Source: STC-113 sp964618565
GTDB lineage: Bacteria; Patescibacteriota; Gracilibacteria; BD1-5; UBA2023
DNA length: 35,972 nucleotides
Assembly: GCA_964618565.1 (NCBI GenBank)
Contig: CAZUBA010000020.1
Location: 1 to 35,972, forward strand
Direction of reading: 5' to 3'
Numbering within the stretch: the first letter of the stretch is position 1; the number at the start of each line of letters is the position of its first letter. Positions 20,246-32,178 of the stretch are shown one piece after another. The translations under genes and the position numbers were made by a program. The notes under the pieces were generated by a model. That model was not told where the DNA came from, searched no databases, and saw only the letters and a list, made by a program, of their open reading frames with translations.

Positions 20246-20614
20246 ATGCTTAAGATTTCTGCACAAAGCGAATACGCGATGATACTTATAAGGCATCTGC
20301 TCAAGTTCACGGATTCAAAAAAAATCAGTGATATTTCAAAAGACATCAGAATCAATGAGCCCATACTTAGAAAAGTTGTAAACAGACTTGAAAACAATCA
20401 AATCCTGAGTTCTATCAAATGACGCAACTGAGGAATCAAGCTAAGGCAAAGGGAAATCAGCATTTATCAAATATTGGATGCCATGTGAGAAGATCTCAAT
20501 GTGGCAATATGCTCATGAAAGACGTGCAGCAAAAATGAATGATGCGAAATAAGCTCGGTCATCAGCAATCTCCAAAGATGACTTGATGCCGTTTTGAAAT
20601 TAACCAAAATTTAG
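20246..20614 (+). CDS. Rrf2-family transcriptional regulator, probable Fe-S sensor
   Basis: A 122-residue winged-helix protein of the IscR/NsrR/CymR family. The N-terminus MLKISAQSEYAMILIRHL and the recognition region SISKDI-like/EPILRKVVNRLEN are typical. Three cysteines in CSGKTCSKNEGC lie where IscR and NsrR bind a 2Fe-2S or 4Fe-4S cluster, here with spacing CX4CX5C instead of CX5CX5C. It may sense Fe-S status, NO or redox. It starts immediately after era and the methyltransferase starts immediately after it (TAG then ATG both times). The targets are unknown. Confidence 0.88.
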
Positions 20615-21253
20615 ATGAAAGGATATGATAATTTTTCAGAAACTTTTGCAAAGTCCAGAAGGAATATGCATTGGCCAGAAATAGAATATTTCATCGGCTC
20701 TTTCAAGCCCGGGCTCGAGCCCGGGCTTGAAAGCCCAAAGATTCTAGATATTTGATGCTGAAGCTGAAGATTGCTGCCATATCTGAAAAAGGCCTTCGAT
20801 GATTTCAAATATCTATGAATTGATTCCTCGGAATGAATGATCAATGAAGCGAAAAAGGAGCATCCGAATTATGATTTCAGAACTCTTGATATGACAGACC
20901 TAGACAAGATAGGGACAAAGTTTGACATGGTTTTTTTTATTGCGTCTTTCCACCATATTGAGTCATTCGCACAAAGGATAAATATTCTGAATATGCTGGG
21001 AAATATATTGGCTCCTGGCTGAATTGTCTACATGACAAATTGGAATCTGATGTGAGAGTATAATTTCAAAAAATATGAGAAAGCATACAGATGAGATCAT
21101 GATTTTGATATAAAGATCGGCTGATTCTCAAGATATTATCATTCTTTCACACTCGATGAGCTTGAGGGGCTTTTTAAGGAAACAAACTTTGACATTATTG
21201 AGAATCGGATATTTGAGTGAGACAATAATTTGATTTCTATTGTACAAAAATAG
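20615..21253 (+). CDS. Class I SAM-dependent methyltransferase with in-frame palindrome insertion
   Basis: A 212-residue protein. Motif I is ILDIGCGSGR, motif II follows with LGIDSSEGM, and motif IV/post-I are DMVFFIASFHHIES and LAPGGIVYMT, as in methyltransferase families 11/25 (ubiE-like small-molecule methyltransferases). The methyl acceptor is unknown. A 26-bp GC-rich palindrome (34 bp with its flanks) lies in frame just ahead of motif I, adding KPGLEPGL between the N-terminal helix and the fold without disrupting it. Third gene of the era operon. Confidence 0.92.
20700..20733. repeat. Perfect palindrome (REP-like), copy 3, inside the methyltransferase gene
   Basis: Contains the same 26 bp as copies 1 and 2 (20704-20729); here the flanking CTTT/AAAG also pair, making 34 bp of perfect dyad. 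It lies about 17 kb from the transposase-linked copies and is read in frame as KPGLEPGL. Confidence 0.9.
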
Positions 21254-21263
21254 AAAAGTATCA

Positions 21264-21269
21264 TATAAT
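21264..21269 (+). promoter_or_regulatory. Candidate -10 element for the DUF4349-like gene
   Basis: A perfect TATAAT 30 bases before the ATG. The -35 is unclear (TTGTAC at 18 bases or TGTACA at 17 bases). Confidence 0.4.
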
Positions 21270-21299
21270 CGGTTCATTATTTTTTAAATTATATATTTT

Positions 21300-22334
21300 A
21301 TGTTTGAGAAATTAAAGAATCTGGATTTCAAGGCAATAGCCAAAATCGGTTGAGTCGGAATCCTTATCATTATCTTTTTGGTTATCGTGTTGTGACTTGT
21401 GAGCGCACTTTTAAGCTCACTGAATTTAAATTTTTTCCGAGGAGGATATAATGAATACGGGACATCATATAACTGAGTCAGGGATTTAGAAATGGGCAAA
21501 TCCATGTCAAAACAAGATTCAATAAATTATACTGAATCTAGTGTTCCCAATGATATTCCTGCAAGCAATTATGATGTCAAAAGCTATAATGTCTCAATAG
21601 AAACATCCGAAATCGAAAAAGATTGCTCATCCATTTTGAACTGACTGAATGTTGATTATATCAAAAAAGACAATGTAAACCAAGGCAAGCATTATTGCAA
21701 TTTTCAGGTTAAGGTATTAAAATGAAAAGAACAGCAATTTATAGATTTCTTAAACAAATATAAAGTTAAAGACCTTAATGCAAATATCACAAATATTGTC
21801 AAAAGTTATACAAATCTTGCGGATAAAATAAGCGAAACTAAAAAGAGATTAACTGAAATAGAAGAATTGCTCGCAAATTCAAAAGCAAGTTACGATGAAC
21901 TTTGGAACAGCTTGAAAATCAAAGAGATATCTGCCGAAAGCATTGATGCGCTGAATAAGATAATTTTGAACAAATCTGAGCTAATTTCAAAATTTACAAA
22001 GGAAAGGGAGAGTCTGGTCGACACCATTAATATGTACACGAAGCAGAAACAGGACTATGATGAGCAGATAAAATATATCGACTTCAATATCAGCGTGACT
22101 GAACGCAAACTGGTGGATTTTCAATCATTCAAAGATGCATGGTATAATGACTATAAGCAATTAGTCTATACTTTTAATGAAACTTTCAGAAATCTGACAG
22201 TTAATCTCCTTAGCTTCTTGCTAAAAACCATCAACGTGGTAGTCTATGCGGTGCTAAGCATATTTTTCATATTGATTTGAGGCAAGGGCCTATACAGAAT
22301 GGGAAGAAGAATAATCAACTGAAAGAAATTATAA
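21300..22334 (+). CDS. DUF4349-like membrane protein with extracytoplasmic coiled coil
   Basis: A 344-residue protein with an N-terminal membrane span (residues about 16-42, GGVGILIIIFLVIVLGLVSAL), an extracytoplasmic region with a beta segment (YNVSIETSEIEKDC, HYCNFQVKVLKG) and a long heptad-rich coiled coil at about 160-280, then a second span (FLLKTINVVVYAVLSIFFILIGG) and a basic tail. This order matches DUF4349 proteins, whose role is unknown. Two cysteines flank the beta segment and may form a disulfide. It precedes the giant-protein genes but is separated from them by a terminator. Confidence 0.75.
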
Positions 22335-22348
22335 TATATAAAACTTAA
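22330..22348 (+). repeat. 19-bp direct repeat, copy 1 of 2
   Basis: TATAATATATAAAACTTAA overlaps the stop of the DUF4349-like gene; an identical copy at 22431-22449 overlaps the start of the next gene, 101 bases downstream. Each contains a TATAAT. Confidence 0.7.
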
Positions 22349-22353
22349 CAATA

Positions 22354-22387
22354 ATAAAAAGTCCATCATCAATGATGGACTTTTTTT
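22354..22387 (+). terminator. Rho-independent terminator after the DUF4349-like gene
   Basis: AAAAAGTCCATCAT pairs with ATGATGGACTTTTTTT around a very short centre; a strong stem with a T tract, 20 bases after the stop. Confidence 0.9.
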
Positions 22388-22430
22388 GTTTTAAAGGCAG
22401 AAATATGGTAAAATAAAAAGGTGAAAAATA

Positions 22431-22449
22431 TATAATATATAAAACTTAA
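22431..22449 (+). repeat. 19-bp direct repeat, copy 2 of 2
   Basis: Identical to 22330-22348 and directly abutting the ATG of the 107-residue gene. It may contribute a -10 element (TATAAT at 22431-22436). Confidence 0.7.
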
Positions 22450-22772
22450 TGAAGAACCAAGTCAAAGAGCTTCTAATACAAAAAAAGGATTCTAATTCAG
22501 TTGCAAGGAATATGCTGGAATTTATTGATTTTTTCACAGATGCTGAACTCTCAGATATATATGCTCTTCTTTCAGCAAATGAAATTGAAAAAAGGAAGGA
22601 GATATTATTAAGAAATATAGCAGAATATGAAGATACAATTGAAGAGATAATAAAAATTGGCCTTAAATTCGAGCGTTTCAAAACTATAATGATGTATGAG
22701 GCAGTACGGAAGCAAAGCCGAGAATCCCTAAATAACCTTAAGTCTGCACTTAATTTAAGCGCAAATACATAA
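22449..22772 (+). CDS. 107-residue helical protein of unknown function
   Basis: All-helical, charged, with no membrane span, signal or TGA codon. The segment FTDAELSDIYALLSANEIEKRKEILLRNIAEYED looks like a helical hairpin. It lies 16 bases before the giant gene, so the two are probably cotranscribed; it could be a chaperone or accessory factor for the giant protein, which is inference only. Upstream is one copy of a 19-bp direct repeat. Confidence 0.75.
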   Translation: MKNQVKELLIQKKDSNSVARNMLEFIDFFTDAELSDIYALLSANEIEKRKEILLRNIAEYEDTIEEIIKIGLKFERFKTIMMYEAVRKQSRESLNNLKSALNLSANT

Positions 22773-22788
22773 AAATAAAAAAACAAAT

Positions 22789-25700
22789 ATGGCATCAGAA
22801 ATCGGAAAAGAGATACTGGATTTGACCAGTGAAAGCTGAATTAAGAAGCTTGACATAATATTCAATTTTGCAAAAGCAAAACTGCAAAAAGTCGAAGCTA
22901 AAATATGAGAATTCCTCAGATCTCAATGATTTGATAGGCTATTGACTCAAAAATATGATTGAAGATTGGATAATAATTCAAAAACTCAAATCGAGAATGT
23001 CTTCAATAATCAGGTCTTGCCTCTTTTGAATGATTTTAAAAGAAATAGGAATGCTCTTTCAAAAAAAGAGCTTATCATCAAGCTTTCGCAACTGATAGAA
23101 CAAGCTGAATTACAAGAAAGATTTTCTCTAAGCCAATCTGCCTGAAAAAGCATGAATTGACTGAAAGTTGAAAGGAGATCGGAAATTGAGGCTGAATTAC
23201 TTAGGTGAATAGATGCGGAATTCCATGCCAAGAAGCTGGATGTGGTTTCGGAAAGGAGTTTTGAGAAAGGAAAAGAAATTGAAATCAGATGATTATTGGC
23301 AGCCATAAGCACATGATCCATAACTCAGGCAGAATTCGAAAGATGATATTTCTCAATCGTAAAAGAGGCCTGAAAATTCTGAGGATTGCCTATGCAGGCA
23401 AGGTTGCTTGAATATTTTTGAAAAGTTGCAAAACCAATGATGTCAAGTTGAGTTGCCCCGCTTTTGCTTATGCTTTCCAAGAAAACAAGAAGAATACTGC
23501 CCGGGCTGCCTCTCGTCATTTGATGAGGAATTTATGCAAGCCTCTTCTATACGCTTAGATCCAAAGACATATCTGCCTGAGCCAAGGCCACTGAAGTCGG
23601 TAAGACTGTATGAGAAACCATTCTTAATATCGCACCGATCACATGAACCATCATGTCTGCCAAAGATACTTATTATGCTATAAAAAAGTGAAACAAGTCG
23701 GAGGCCATAGCCTGTTGAGTCGGTACTCTAGTGAGTTGAGTGTTTGATTGATTGACTATTGTTATGATTGCAAGCTGAATAGGGATCCCTTGAGCTGTTG
23801 CCCTTTCTACAGTTAAAAATGCAACTATCAGATGAATCGTTAAGGTTTGAATAAAGCCGCTTTCAAAGTTTGTCGCAAAGGAAGGTCTAGAGGGCTTTGC
23901 CACTGAGGCGGCATCAAAGACATGATGACAGATCATCAAGGAAATCTGAAAAGAGTCTGCAGATTTTATTATGAAAAATTCAAAAGTCGCCTGGAAATGA
24001 CTTAGGCATAATACTAAAAAAATGATTTTATGAAATAAGCAATCTTGAGAACTGGTCAGCAGATGAATGGTCCATGAAACCTTGGATTGAATGAAGCAGA
24101 TCTTTACCTTTAAACATGCGAGGGATTTTTTATGGAACAAGCATTATATGAGACAATACAATGGTAATCCAGAAGCACTTAAAGAAAAGAATTTTAAGAA
24201 ATACAAAGAAATGGAAGAATTATCAAAGGAGAAAAACTCTTCCATAAAATCATGAGCCATAACCGAATCGAAAATTGCTGAGCACAATATGACAAGCGAC
24301 CGTGATTTGGAAGATTGAGTCGACAAATTTAATTGAAGCGAATCAAAAGGCAAAATTAAGGAAATCGCCACAAAAAGGGAAAAAATTAAGGATGTTGATA
24401 AGGATTTGGCAATGCATCTTAAGGCAGAGGCCAAATTAGCAACCGATGAGCAAATACAAGGTTTGAATGACAAAAGGCAAGAAAAGAGGTTGAAATTTGA
24501 AACTTATATAAATGCAATCGAGTGAGAATTAACCGTCAGATGAACGGAAGACATAATTTTCAAATTAGATAATGAGCTAAAGGCATTAGCCAATGATAAC
24601 AATGAAATGGATCATTTGGAGGGAAGGGTCAAAGCAGCGGAAGATTGGTTTAAATGAACTCTTGATATGCTCACAAACAAGAAACAATTCTTTCCTGGAC
24701 AAAGAACGCCTGAGCATTACGCAAATGCTCTTTACAAATTGAAAAGAGGTCTGGAATTAAGCAAGAAGATGAAGGCTGATAAGATTGAAAGGGTGGAAAA
24801 ATTAATGGAAGTCCTGGAAAGAAGATCTTATAATTCAGAAACAACAGATCACCAAAAAATCTTTTATTCAAAAATGGAACAGATAATAAAAGACGATAAT
24901 GTAGATGCGGGTATAAAAAAGATGATTATAGAGCACTTGACACCTCAGCATATAAACGAATCCTTCGTAAAGAATGACTTATTGTCTAAGTTGATACCTG
25001 AAATATTAAATAGCAATAGTTTGACCTTGAAGGAGAAAGTGGATTTTCTATCATTCTTAAAAACAGAAAAAAATATAAACAAAATATGAAATTGAAAATC
25101 ATTAAAAGGATTTGCGCAACATGAGCTTGATAGGATTATAAGAAGAATGGTAAATTTTAAATCGGGATGAACAGAAGCAGACATTATCGCCTTTAAGGAC
25201 AATTTCACAGAATACAACAATCTTATAAAAAGCTTTGACTATGATCTGAAAATACAATTATGAGATATTTCCGATGTGGCTGTAAAGAATTTCTGAAAAA
25301 TGCCAATCCCGACAAAAGTCACAATCATTGGATTTTTAAGCAAATACGAAATGCTTAATTTTCATCTTGAGAAGGCAGATTCAAAGTTTAGCTGAGAAGT
25401 TCTTGACCTTATGTTGAATTCAATGAATGATAAGACAGCAGCGAGAAGCATAAGATGAGCTATAAATATGTGCGAATATCTTAAATGAACAAGATTTGAA
25501 GATATATGAGCCCTGTACAAGAAAACGCTGTTGAATAAAAGGATTGAAGGAGAAAGCGAACATGAACGATTATGGAAATTATCTGACCTTAAAATAAATG
25601 AAGGTGATTTTATCGATCCTAGATCTTTAGCATTAAGGCATAAGAACGATAGCATAGCCAATGAGGAGGCATTTGTAAAAAATCCGGATTCAATCAATAA

Positions 25701-28700
25701 AAATACAGCTTTGCTGGAAGAAGTCACAACAAAAGTATTGAAATGAGACACTTATAGCATTTTGGGATATCTGTATGAAATATCAAAAGAGCCTCGCACA
25801 CCTTTTACAATTGATGCGCATAACAAAATAATCGCTGAATATTTTAATCAGATAAATAATTGAAGCAGGGCAAAAGAGGTGGTAAAATTCACTAAAGAAT
25901 TATGCATTTTTATAAAAGATCAAAAAGACCTGAAGATAGATCTTCCTTATGGGCAAATGCAAAAATCAGTAATTGATTATTTAAAGAAAAACGAATCAGT
26001 AAGCAAGGATGAGAAAGTGGCTCTTTGTAAAATACTTGAAATGATGCCATTGGGGGAGAAAGAATACATGGAACTCTGAGCATTAGAAAAAACATTATTA
26101 TTCAAAAAGATTTTAGACAAGAAAACATTAAGGGATGTACTCGGAGATTTGCTTGCTAAACCAGAAAATGAAGACCCGATATCTATGATGTACAAAATTG
26201 TCTGATTGAATTTTATTCATACCAATAAAGCAAATTACAGTAGGAAAATGAGGGATCTGATAGAGAAGAGATTATGAAAAAACAGTTATACGATCAAGGA
26301 AAGAGTCGATGCTTTAAACAATAAAAAGTCAGAGCTTATCAATTCATTATTTTCGATTAAAGACAAAAAAAATACAGAAGGCAGCATTATTGACCCGAGA
26401 CTTAAATTGGATTTGGAAATAACAGATAATTGAGAATTTTTCTTAATCCAAACATGATGATGAAATAGGATTGATTTAGATGTTTCATCTAAGCTGAATG
26501 CCAACTATGATTATGTAGAATTGGCATTATCCAAATCTCCTCTATTAAATTCATGAAATAAGGAGAATACATTGACAATATCAAAGATACTGGAAGAAAG
26601 TCGTAATTCTGATTTGTTAGAAAGGCTTTGAGGCACATGAAGCCATATTGATCTTTCCAATATCTCATCAATTATGAACAATTCAAAAAATATTGATGAA
26701 GTACCCAGCGGGTTTATTGTAAAGTACTTAACAGAATTTGAAAAACCTGGCGAGGCTGAATTATGAGAAAGATTTGTAATGCAAATTGTTGCAATCCAAA
26801 AATATCTGAATAATAAATGAGCTTCCGTTGGATCGTCCAATCAATATGATGAGGTTATTAAATATATAACGGATCTGATGTGAAGAAAAGATCCAGGATT
26901 GCTCGATCATCAATTATCTTTAATCGTGAATCTTTGAGTACATAGCTCTGTTCAGAAAAAGGCTTATAAAGAGTTCCTTAATAATAGAATCGGAAAGGCA
27001 GAGGAACTTGAATCACTTTTGACTCATCCTTTATTCAAAAGAATTCAAGATAAGGCATGAGTGGATTTTAAATACTCAAATCAAAATATAGCGGATAAAA
27101 TACTTGAAGTGATAAACAGCGATAAAATCGGGGATAAAGAATTCAACAGATTGTTCATTCTTTCTGAGCTGATTAAGAATAAATCAGTATTTTATGTTGA
27201 AACGCTTTGAAAAAAAGATACGCTGAACACGCTTAAAGAAGCATTCTTTAAATTAGCAGACAACAAGGACCCTATGAGCCAATCTATGCTAGAAAAACTA
27301 TTAGAGATTCAAGAGCTCATCAAAGATAAGAAGGTATTAAAATATATCGAGACCAGATTAGATGAGGCACCTGTCTGATCACGTGAGGCGACAACCCTAA
27401 TGAACAGATTTATCGATTGAATATACAAGCATTACAAGGCATCCTCAGAAATAGGATTCAATGTTCATGATAAAGCGGTTTTTAATAAGATTCAAGAAGC
27501 AATCAGTAAGCATCTTTTAAGTGTAAATATAAGATGATGAAAAATGGCTTGAGAAGAATTCTTGAAAAGGCTAGATGTAAAAACCAAAGAGCTTTTAATT
27601 AAAAATGACATAGAAGTCATATGAATAGAAAATTGAAAGGCAATATATAGAGATATAAAGACTTGAGAAAGATTAGAGAATCTTGAAAGCATCCAGCTTC
27701 TCAGGACTGAAAAAATAATAAGCTGAATAGAGAAGCATCTTATAGTTGCTGTCAGATCTGCCATGAGCGATTCCCTTGAAGGCAAGTGATGAGAAGATTT
27801 GAAGAATGATATTCTAAAAAGATTGTCGCCAGAACTTCTTGTCCAATTGAGGAAGATGAACATTGATATTACTCCAGATGCCAAATTGATTAAAATAGCT
27901 GAATTCCAAAATAAGCTTGCAAAAGCGCCTGATTCAGAAAAGGCAAATATATTCAAAAATTATAAAGAAATACTATGAGGATACGGTGTAGAAATCCAGA
28001 TTGTAAATAATGGATGAAAAAGGGTATTCCAGTTCATTAAAAGAGACTCAGAATGAGAAATAATCGATTTGACCAAGCTTGTTGAGCTTGTAGATACTTC
28101 AACCGGCAAAAAGATAGAACCCACATCATTTGCTGAAAATATTTCCACTATCGATAAAATATTTACTAAATTTCAAGCTTGAATGGGATCTTTAAGATGA
28201 ATCATTTGATGATCAAAATCACTTAATAATGAAAATGTTGCAGAAAAATTAGTTTTATGACATAATAGTAAGGAATATGCAAAACATGAGTTATCTGATT
28301 TCTTAAGCCAAACATGAAAATTATGAAAAGATATCGCATGCAGAAACTCTAAAAAATTAACAACATTAGCCACTTTATCAATAACTTTTTGATTAATGAA
28401 ACCAGTAAAAGCCCAAGCAATGGAACAAACTGTCCTAGATGAGGCGCTTATCGCAGCTCAGGATGCGCTTAAGGTAAATCCTGACTATCTTAAGGCGATC
28501 CAAGAGAACAATATCGAGCTCAAGACAAAGATAGAGGAGGAGACTATCCGCAAGATGACAATCCTCAAGACCCAATCCTTGTTCAATGAGATGCAGATGC
28601 AAGTGGATCGCAAAATTGATGAGATTGTGGATAAATCTCTTGCCAAAACCAGTGATAAGCTTATTTCTCCAGAACAGAAGTCTAGAGTAAAGGAATTATT

Positions 28701-28950
28701 TAAAGAGGAATTATATAAGTATATGGTCAATAATGAAGCAGCAAAAGTTGAATCACCATATGATACGGCCAGAACATCTAACTTATGAGCGAATATTTTA
28801 ATATCGGATGCTTTTAAATGAAAAAAATGATTTGAGAATGAATTAGCCGATATATTGAACAATATAAATTTAAGAATAGAAAATCAGATTAACTCCACAT
28901 GAATTATAGATTTAAGACAAGAATTATTTAAGCAGTTCAATTCTTTATAA
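22789..28950 (+). CDS. Giant 2053-residue helical protein of unknown function
   Basis: A single frame of 6162 bases was read through from ATG to TAA (28948-28950) with more than a hundred in-frame TGA codons as Gly, including TGA TGA TGA at 26455-26463. There is no N-terminal signal. Residues about 1-215 are helical and charged; 224-256 and 309-341 are Gly-rich hydrophobic segments (IGGGIYASLFY, VMIASGIGIPGAVALS) likely to enter a membrane; 345-1840 are mainly repeated alpha-helical sequence without recognised domains. Around 1855-1877 a second hydrophobic segment ends in KPVKAQA, resembling a signal peptide with an AxA cleavage site inside the protein. The last 176 residues are a coiled coil with unusual codon use at the start. 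It might be a polymorphic-toxin-like, adhesin-like or tape-measure-like protein, none shown. Confidence 0.85.
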
Positions 28951-28965
28951 TTTCAAATTTAGGCA

Positions 28966-31900
28966 ATGATAAAGCAAGAGCACATATCTCCTGAATCAGG
29001 AAATGAAAAACTCATCAAAGAACTTACTTTTGAGAAGTTGAGAGATAGGATTATTAAGTCAAGAGATCATACTGAGTTCTCTAAATATATTGATAGTCTT
29101 ATTGATATCCCAGAGGCTAAAAATAAGATAAAAAATATCATCAAAGATTATCTGTCAAAATTAGAATCATTTGATATAGAGAATAAAGTACATGTAACTA
29201 TGGTACAGATATTGGCTAGAACTTTTTGATTGCAGGTTTATGTAGATGGCTTATATGGAAAACAAACTCTGACAGCCATTTCAGATATTATGAAGCTCAA
29301 TAGGGAATTGGACCCCCCTATCATAAATTTGCCAGTTGTCGATGAAAATAAGCTTGCAAATTATAGGAAAGGGAAAGATGAGCAAGAGGCTGTAAAGAAA
29401 TTGAAAAATGAATTTGCAGAATTCTCAAAAGATCCCCAAAAAATAGAATCATTTGAGAAAGAGCTTAGAAGTTATAAGGTTGATATACAGACTGCGCAAA
29501 TTAAAGTAAAGTGATTAACTATCGATACTACTGGTAAGCCAGAATCCAGAAAGGCACCTGAAGTCTTTGAATCAGTTGAATCAAAAATTGATAAAGTCAT
29601 AAAACGCATATTCAGATTATCTCCAGTAGAAGCCACTTATAATAAAATAGAGAACAAAATATACCTTAATGAAAATGGCAATCCAAAATATCCTATAATC
29701 ATCGATATATGAGCTTTATGATTGGATGCAAGTAGTCCAAAATTTGCTCAAGAGCTTGAATTGAAGCTCAAATTGCATCAGAATTCGCTTGATGACTTTA
29801 AATTGCCAGAATGGGCAAATGAGAAGAGATGAGACAGATTCTCGGCAGCAGACAGGATTGAAAAATGGGAGAAACAGATTCCACTGGACATAGATACACT
29901 TATAAAAATCCAGAAACTTAAAAATATTATCACAAAAGTCCATGAGTCTAATATTGATACTAAATATAAGATAAATCTAGTTGATAAATATATGTATGAG
30001 GGATGAGATGCGACTGGTCGTGTGATTGAAGCAATTTCATTGATAGAATTTAAAAATGAAATATTATTAGCATATCCATCTGGGAATAGAAAGTTTATTA
30101 ATGAAAGATTCCTAGAACCTATATTGGACAGTTATACAACCTTTAAAATTAATACTAATCAATACATAAGCTGAATCTGATTATTAATTGGTTGAGATAT
30201 AAGTAAAAAGGAACTCAATATTTGATACATCAATAAAATTTCAAATCTATTAGAATGAAAAAAAGGATTATTTGAAGAAATTGCAACCTCATTTATAAAA
30301 TTTGATAAAATAAATTGAAGTTTAGATAAAAAATTAAATAACCTTTTAGATAATCTCTCTTTTATTAAAGAATATTCCGAATTTGATTGTAATTCACTCA
30401 ATCCAAATAAAGATCCTAAATTGACTAAATTCTTTAACGATGCTAAAATTTGATTGGACAATTATGTAATGAATTGAGACATAAAAGATGCTAAATTGAT
30501 TTTTTGAGACATAAAGAATGGCAAGATAAATGAATTGTTCAATGATGTTGTTGATCCAAAATTAAAAAATACACTCATTACTCAGATCTGAAAATGAATT
30601 GCAAATTGAAGTTTCTTATATGATCATCTCATTGCAACTATTAAAAATGCAAAAGAAATAAAAAGATATTTAAGCGAAAATAATTTTAAAAATATTGATA
30701 AGAGCAAAGTTGATAAGATTTTGCCGATAATTTTAAGAGGCGAAATAGATGCTAGAGAATTACCAAATTTAAATGAGTTAGATGACAAAATAACCAGTAT
30801 ATTAGCACAAGAAAATAAATATCAGAATATCGATTATATAAAACAAAGAATCGAAGGAATCTTTAGTAAAATCATAGAGTGAGAATATGGCATAACAAAC
30901 GTTCTTAATAATATTGAAAAGGTAGCCAATTTTAATGATTTTAATAAACATGAAGAAATTTATTCAAGATTAATCAATGATTTATTTAAAAACGGAAATT
31001 TTAAGGTTTTTGATAGTGAGATATTGGCAATGCAAAATAATATAAAATCTCTAAAAGAGGATAAATCTTTAACTGTAATTTCACCAGAAAAGAAATATGA
31101 ATTATTATTAGGCTCATCAACATGATTGATGCAAATAGAACGATTTGATATTATTGTTGCCAATTTGCATGACTTGCAAAAACAATTTGATTCTTGAAAA
31201 GTTACAATTGAAGAAGCAACTATCATAGTATCTTCCCTTATATCTGACAATGCCTCAGTCACATGAGACGTACAATGAGAATTGACATATGAATGCCCAA
31301 ATCTTCCAGAGAAAAAACAAAAAGCTTTTGAGAAATCGCTTAGCAATCTTAAGGATGCAAAAAAGAAATTAGAAGACTTGTCTAGTAAGGATGCGAGTGA
31401 ATTGACTAATGAGGATAAGGAAGATGTAAGTTTCTTAAAGGATGTAATCAAGAAAATCCTTCTTGCATTCACTAAGATATGAGCTAGAGAAATTTTTATA
31501 AAAGATAAAAAACTTTCCACATCGGATTATGAATTCATAGCTAATGATTTTTTAGATAAAAATAGCCAGAAATATAAGATTCCAAAAGAGGCATTTACCA
31601 GTAAGGAAATCAGGGAGGAGTATGAGAAGGTGATAAAGACATCTTTATTGTCTTGAGAAATCAAAGAAAAGGATGTGAAGTATATATTTGGGGAACTGCT
31701 TAATGTCAACAAATGAACATTCAAAAAATTCATGACATTATCGACAGAAGATAAACAAGCATTGTTCCAGAATATCATAACCGGCACGCTCAGCAATTTT
31801 ACTAATAGCGATACAATGGGCAAGAAGGATTCTGGACATACTTTGACACTTGAGTCAAGAGTGAATTTCATTCTGGATAATTATAATAATTTAGATAAAT

Positions 31901-32133
31901 TCAACAATTTCCCGGAATGAGTCAACACAATAAGATATAAAGAAATTGTCCTTGCTATTAGAAGCAGCTATCTGAGCTGATATCTGCCGACAAATGAAAA
32001 ATTCAATGAGCTTCTGACAGCATTCAATGATAAGAAATTAAGTAATCTTTCAAGTAATACTGCAAATTGATTAAAGGCCTTTTCTGATTATTACACTGCC
32101 CATATGGAGAATAAAGCAGAAGGCAAAGTGTAA
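28966..32133 (+). CDS. Large 1055-residue helical protein with peptidoglycan-binding-like segment
   Basis: Starts 15 bases after the giant gene and is clearly cotranscribed with it. One frame was read through to TAA (32131-32133). No signal peptide or membrane span is evident. Residues about 76-114 (MVQILARTFGLQVYVDGLYGK then QTLTAISDIM) resemble the PG_binding_1 repeat, in which DG-x-YG-x-x-T is conserved, which would suggest an association with peptidoglycan. The rest is long alpha-helical sequence like its larger neighbour, with a coiled-coil stretch near residues 780-830. The function is unknown; the shared style suggests a common structure or complex with the 2053-residue protein. Confidence 0.82.
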
Positions 32134-32143
32134 ATCATAAAAC

Positions 32144-32176
32144 AATAATCCCTGAGGTTACCTCAGGGATTATTTT
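32144..32176. terminator. Bidirectional terminator between convergent genes
   Basis: A 14-bp stem, AATAATCCCTGAGG / CCTCAGGGATTATT, with loop TTA. It lies between the stops of the plus-strand large gene (32133) and the minus-strand 440-residue gene (32179), with T-rich sequence on both exits. Confidence 0.88.
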
Positions 32177-32178
32177 GT

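Noticed and set aside
22789..32133. Giant genes as a prophage (tape measure) module
   Set aside because: No capsid, portal, terminase, tail, lysis or integrase genes lie nearby, and the flanking genes are cellular.
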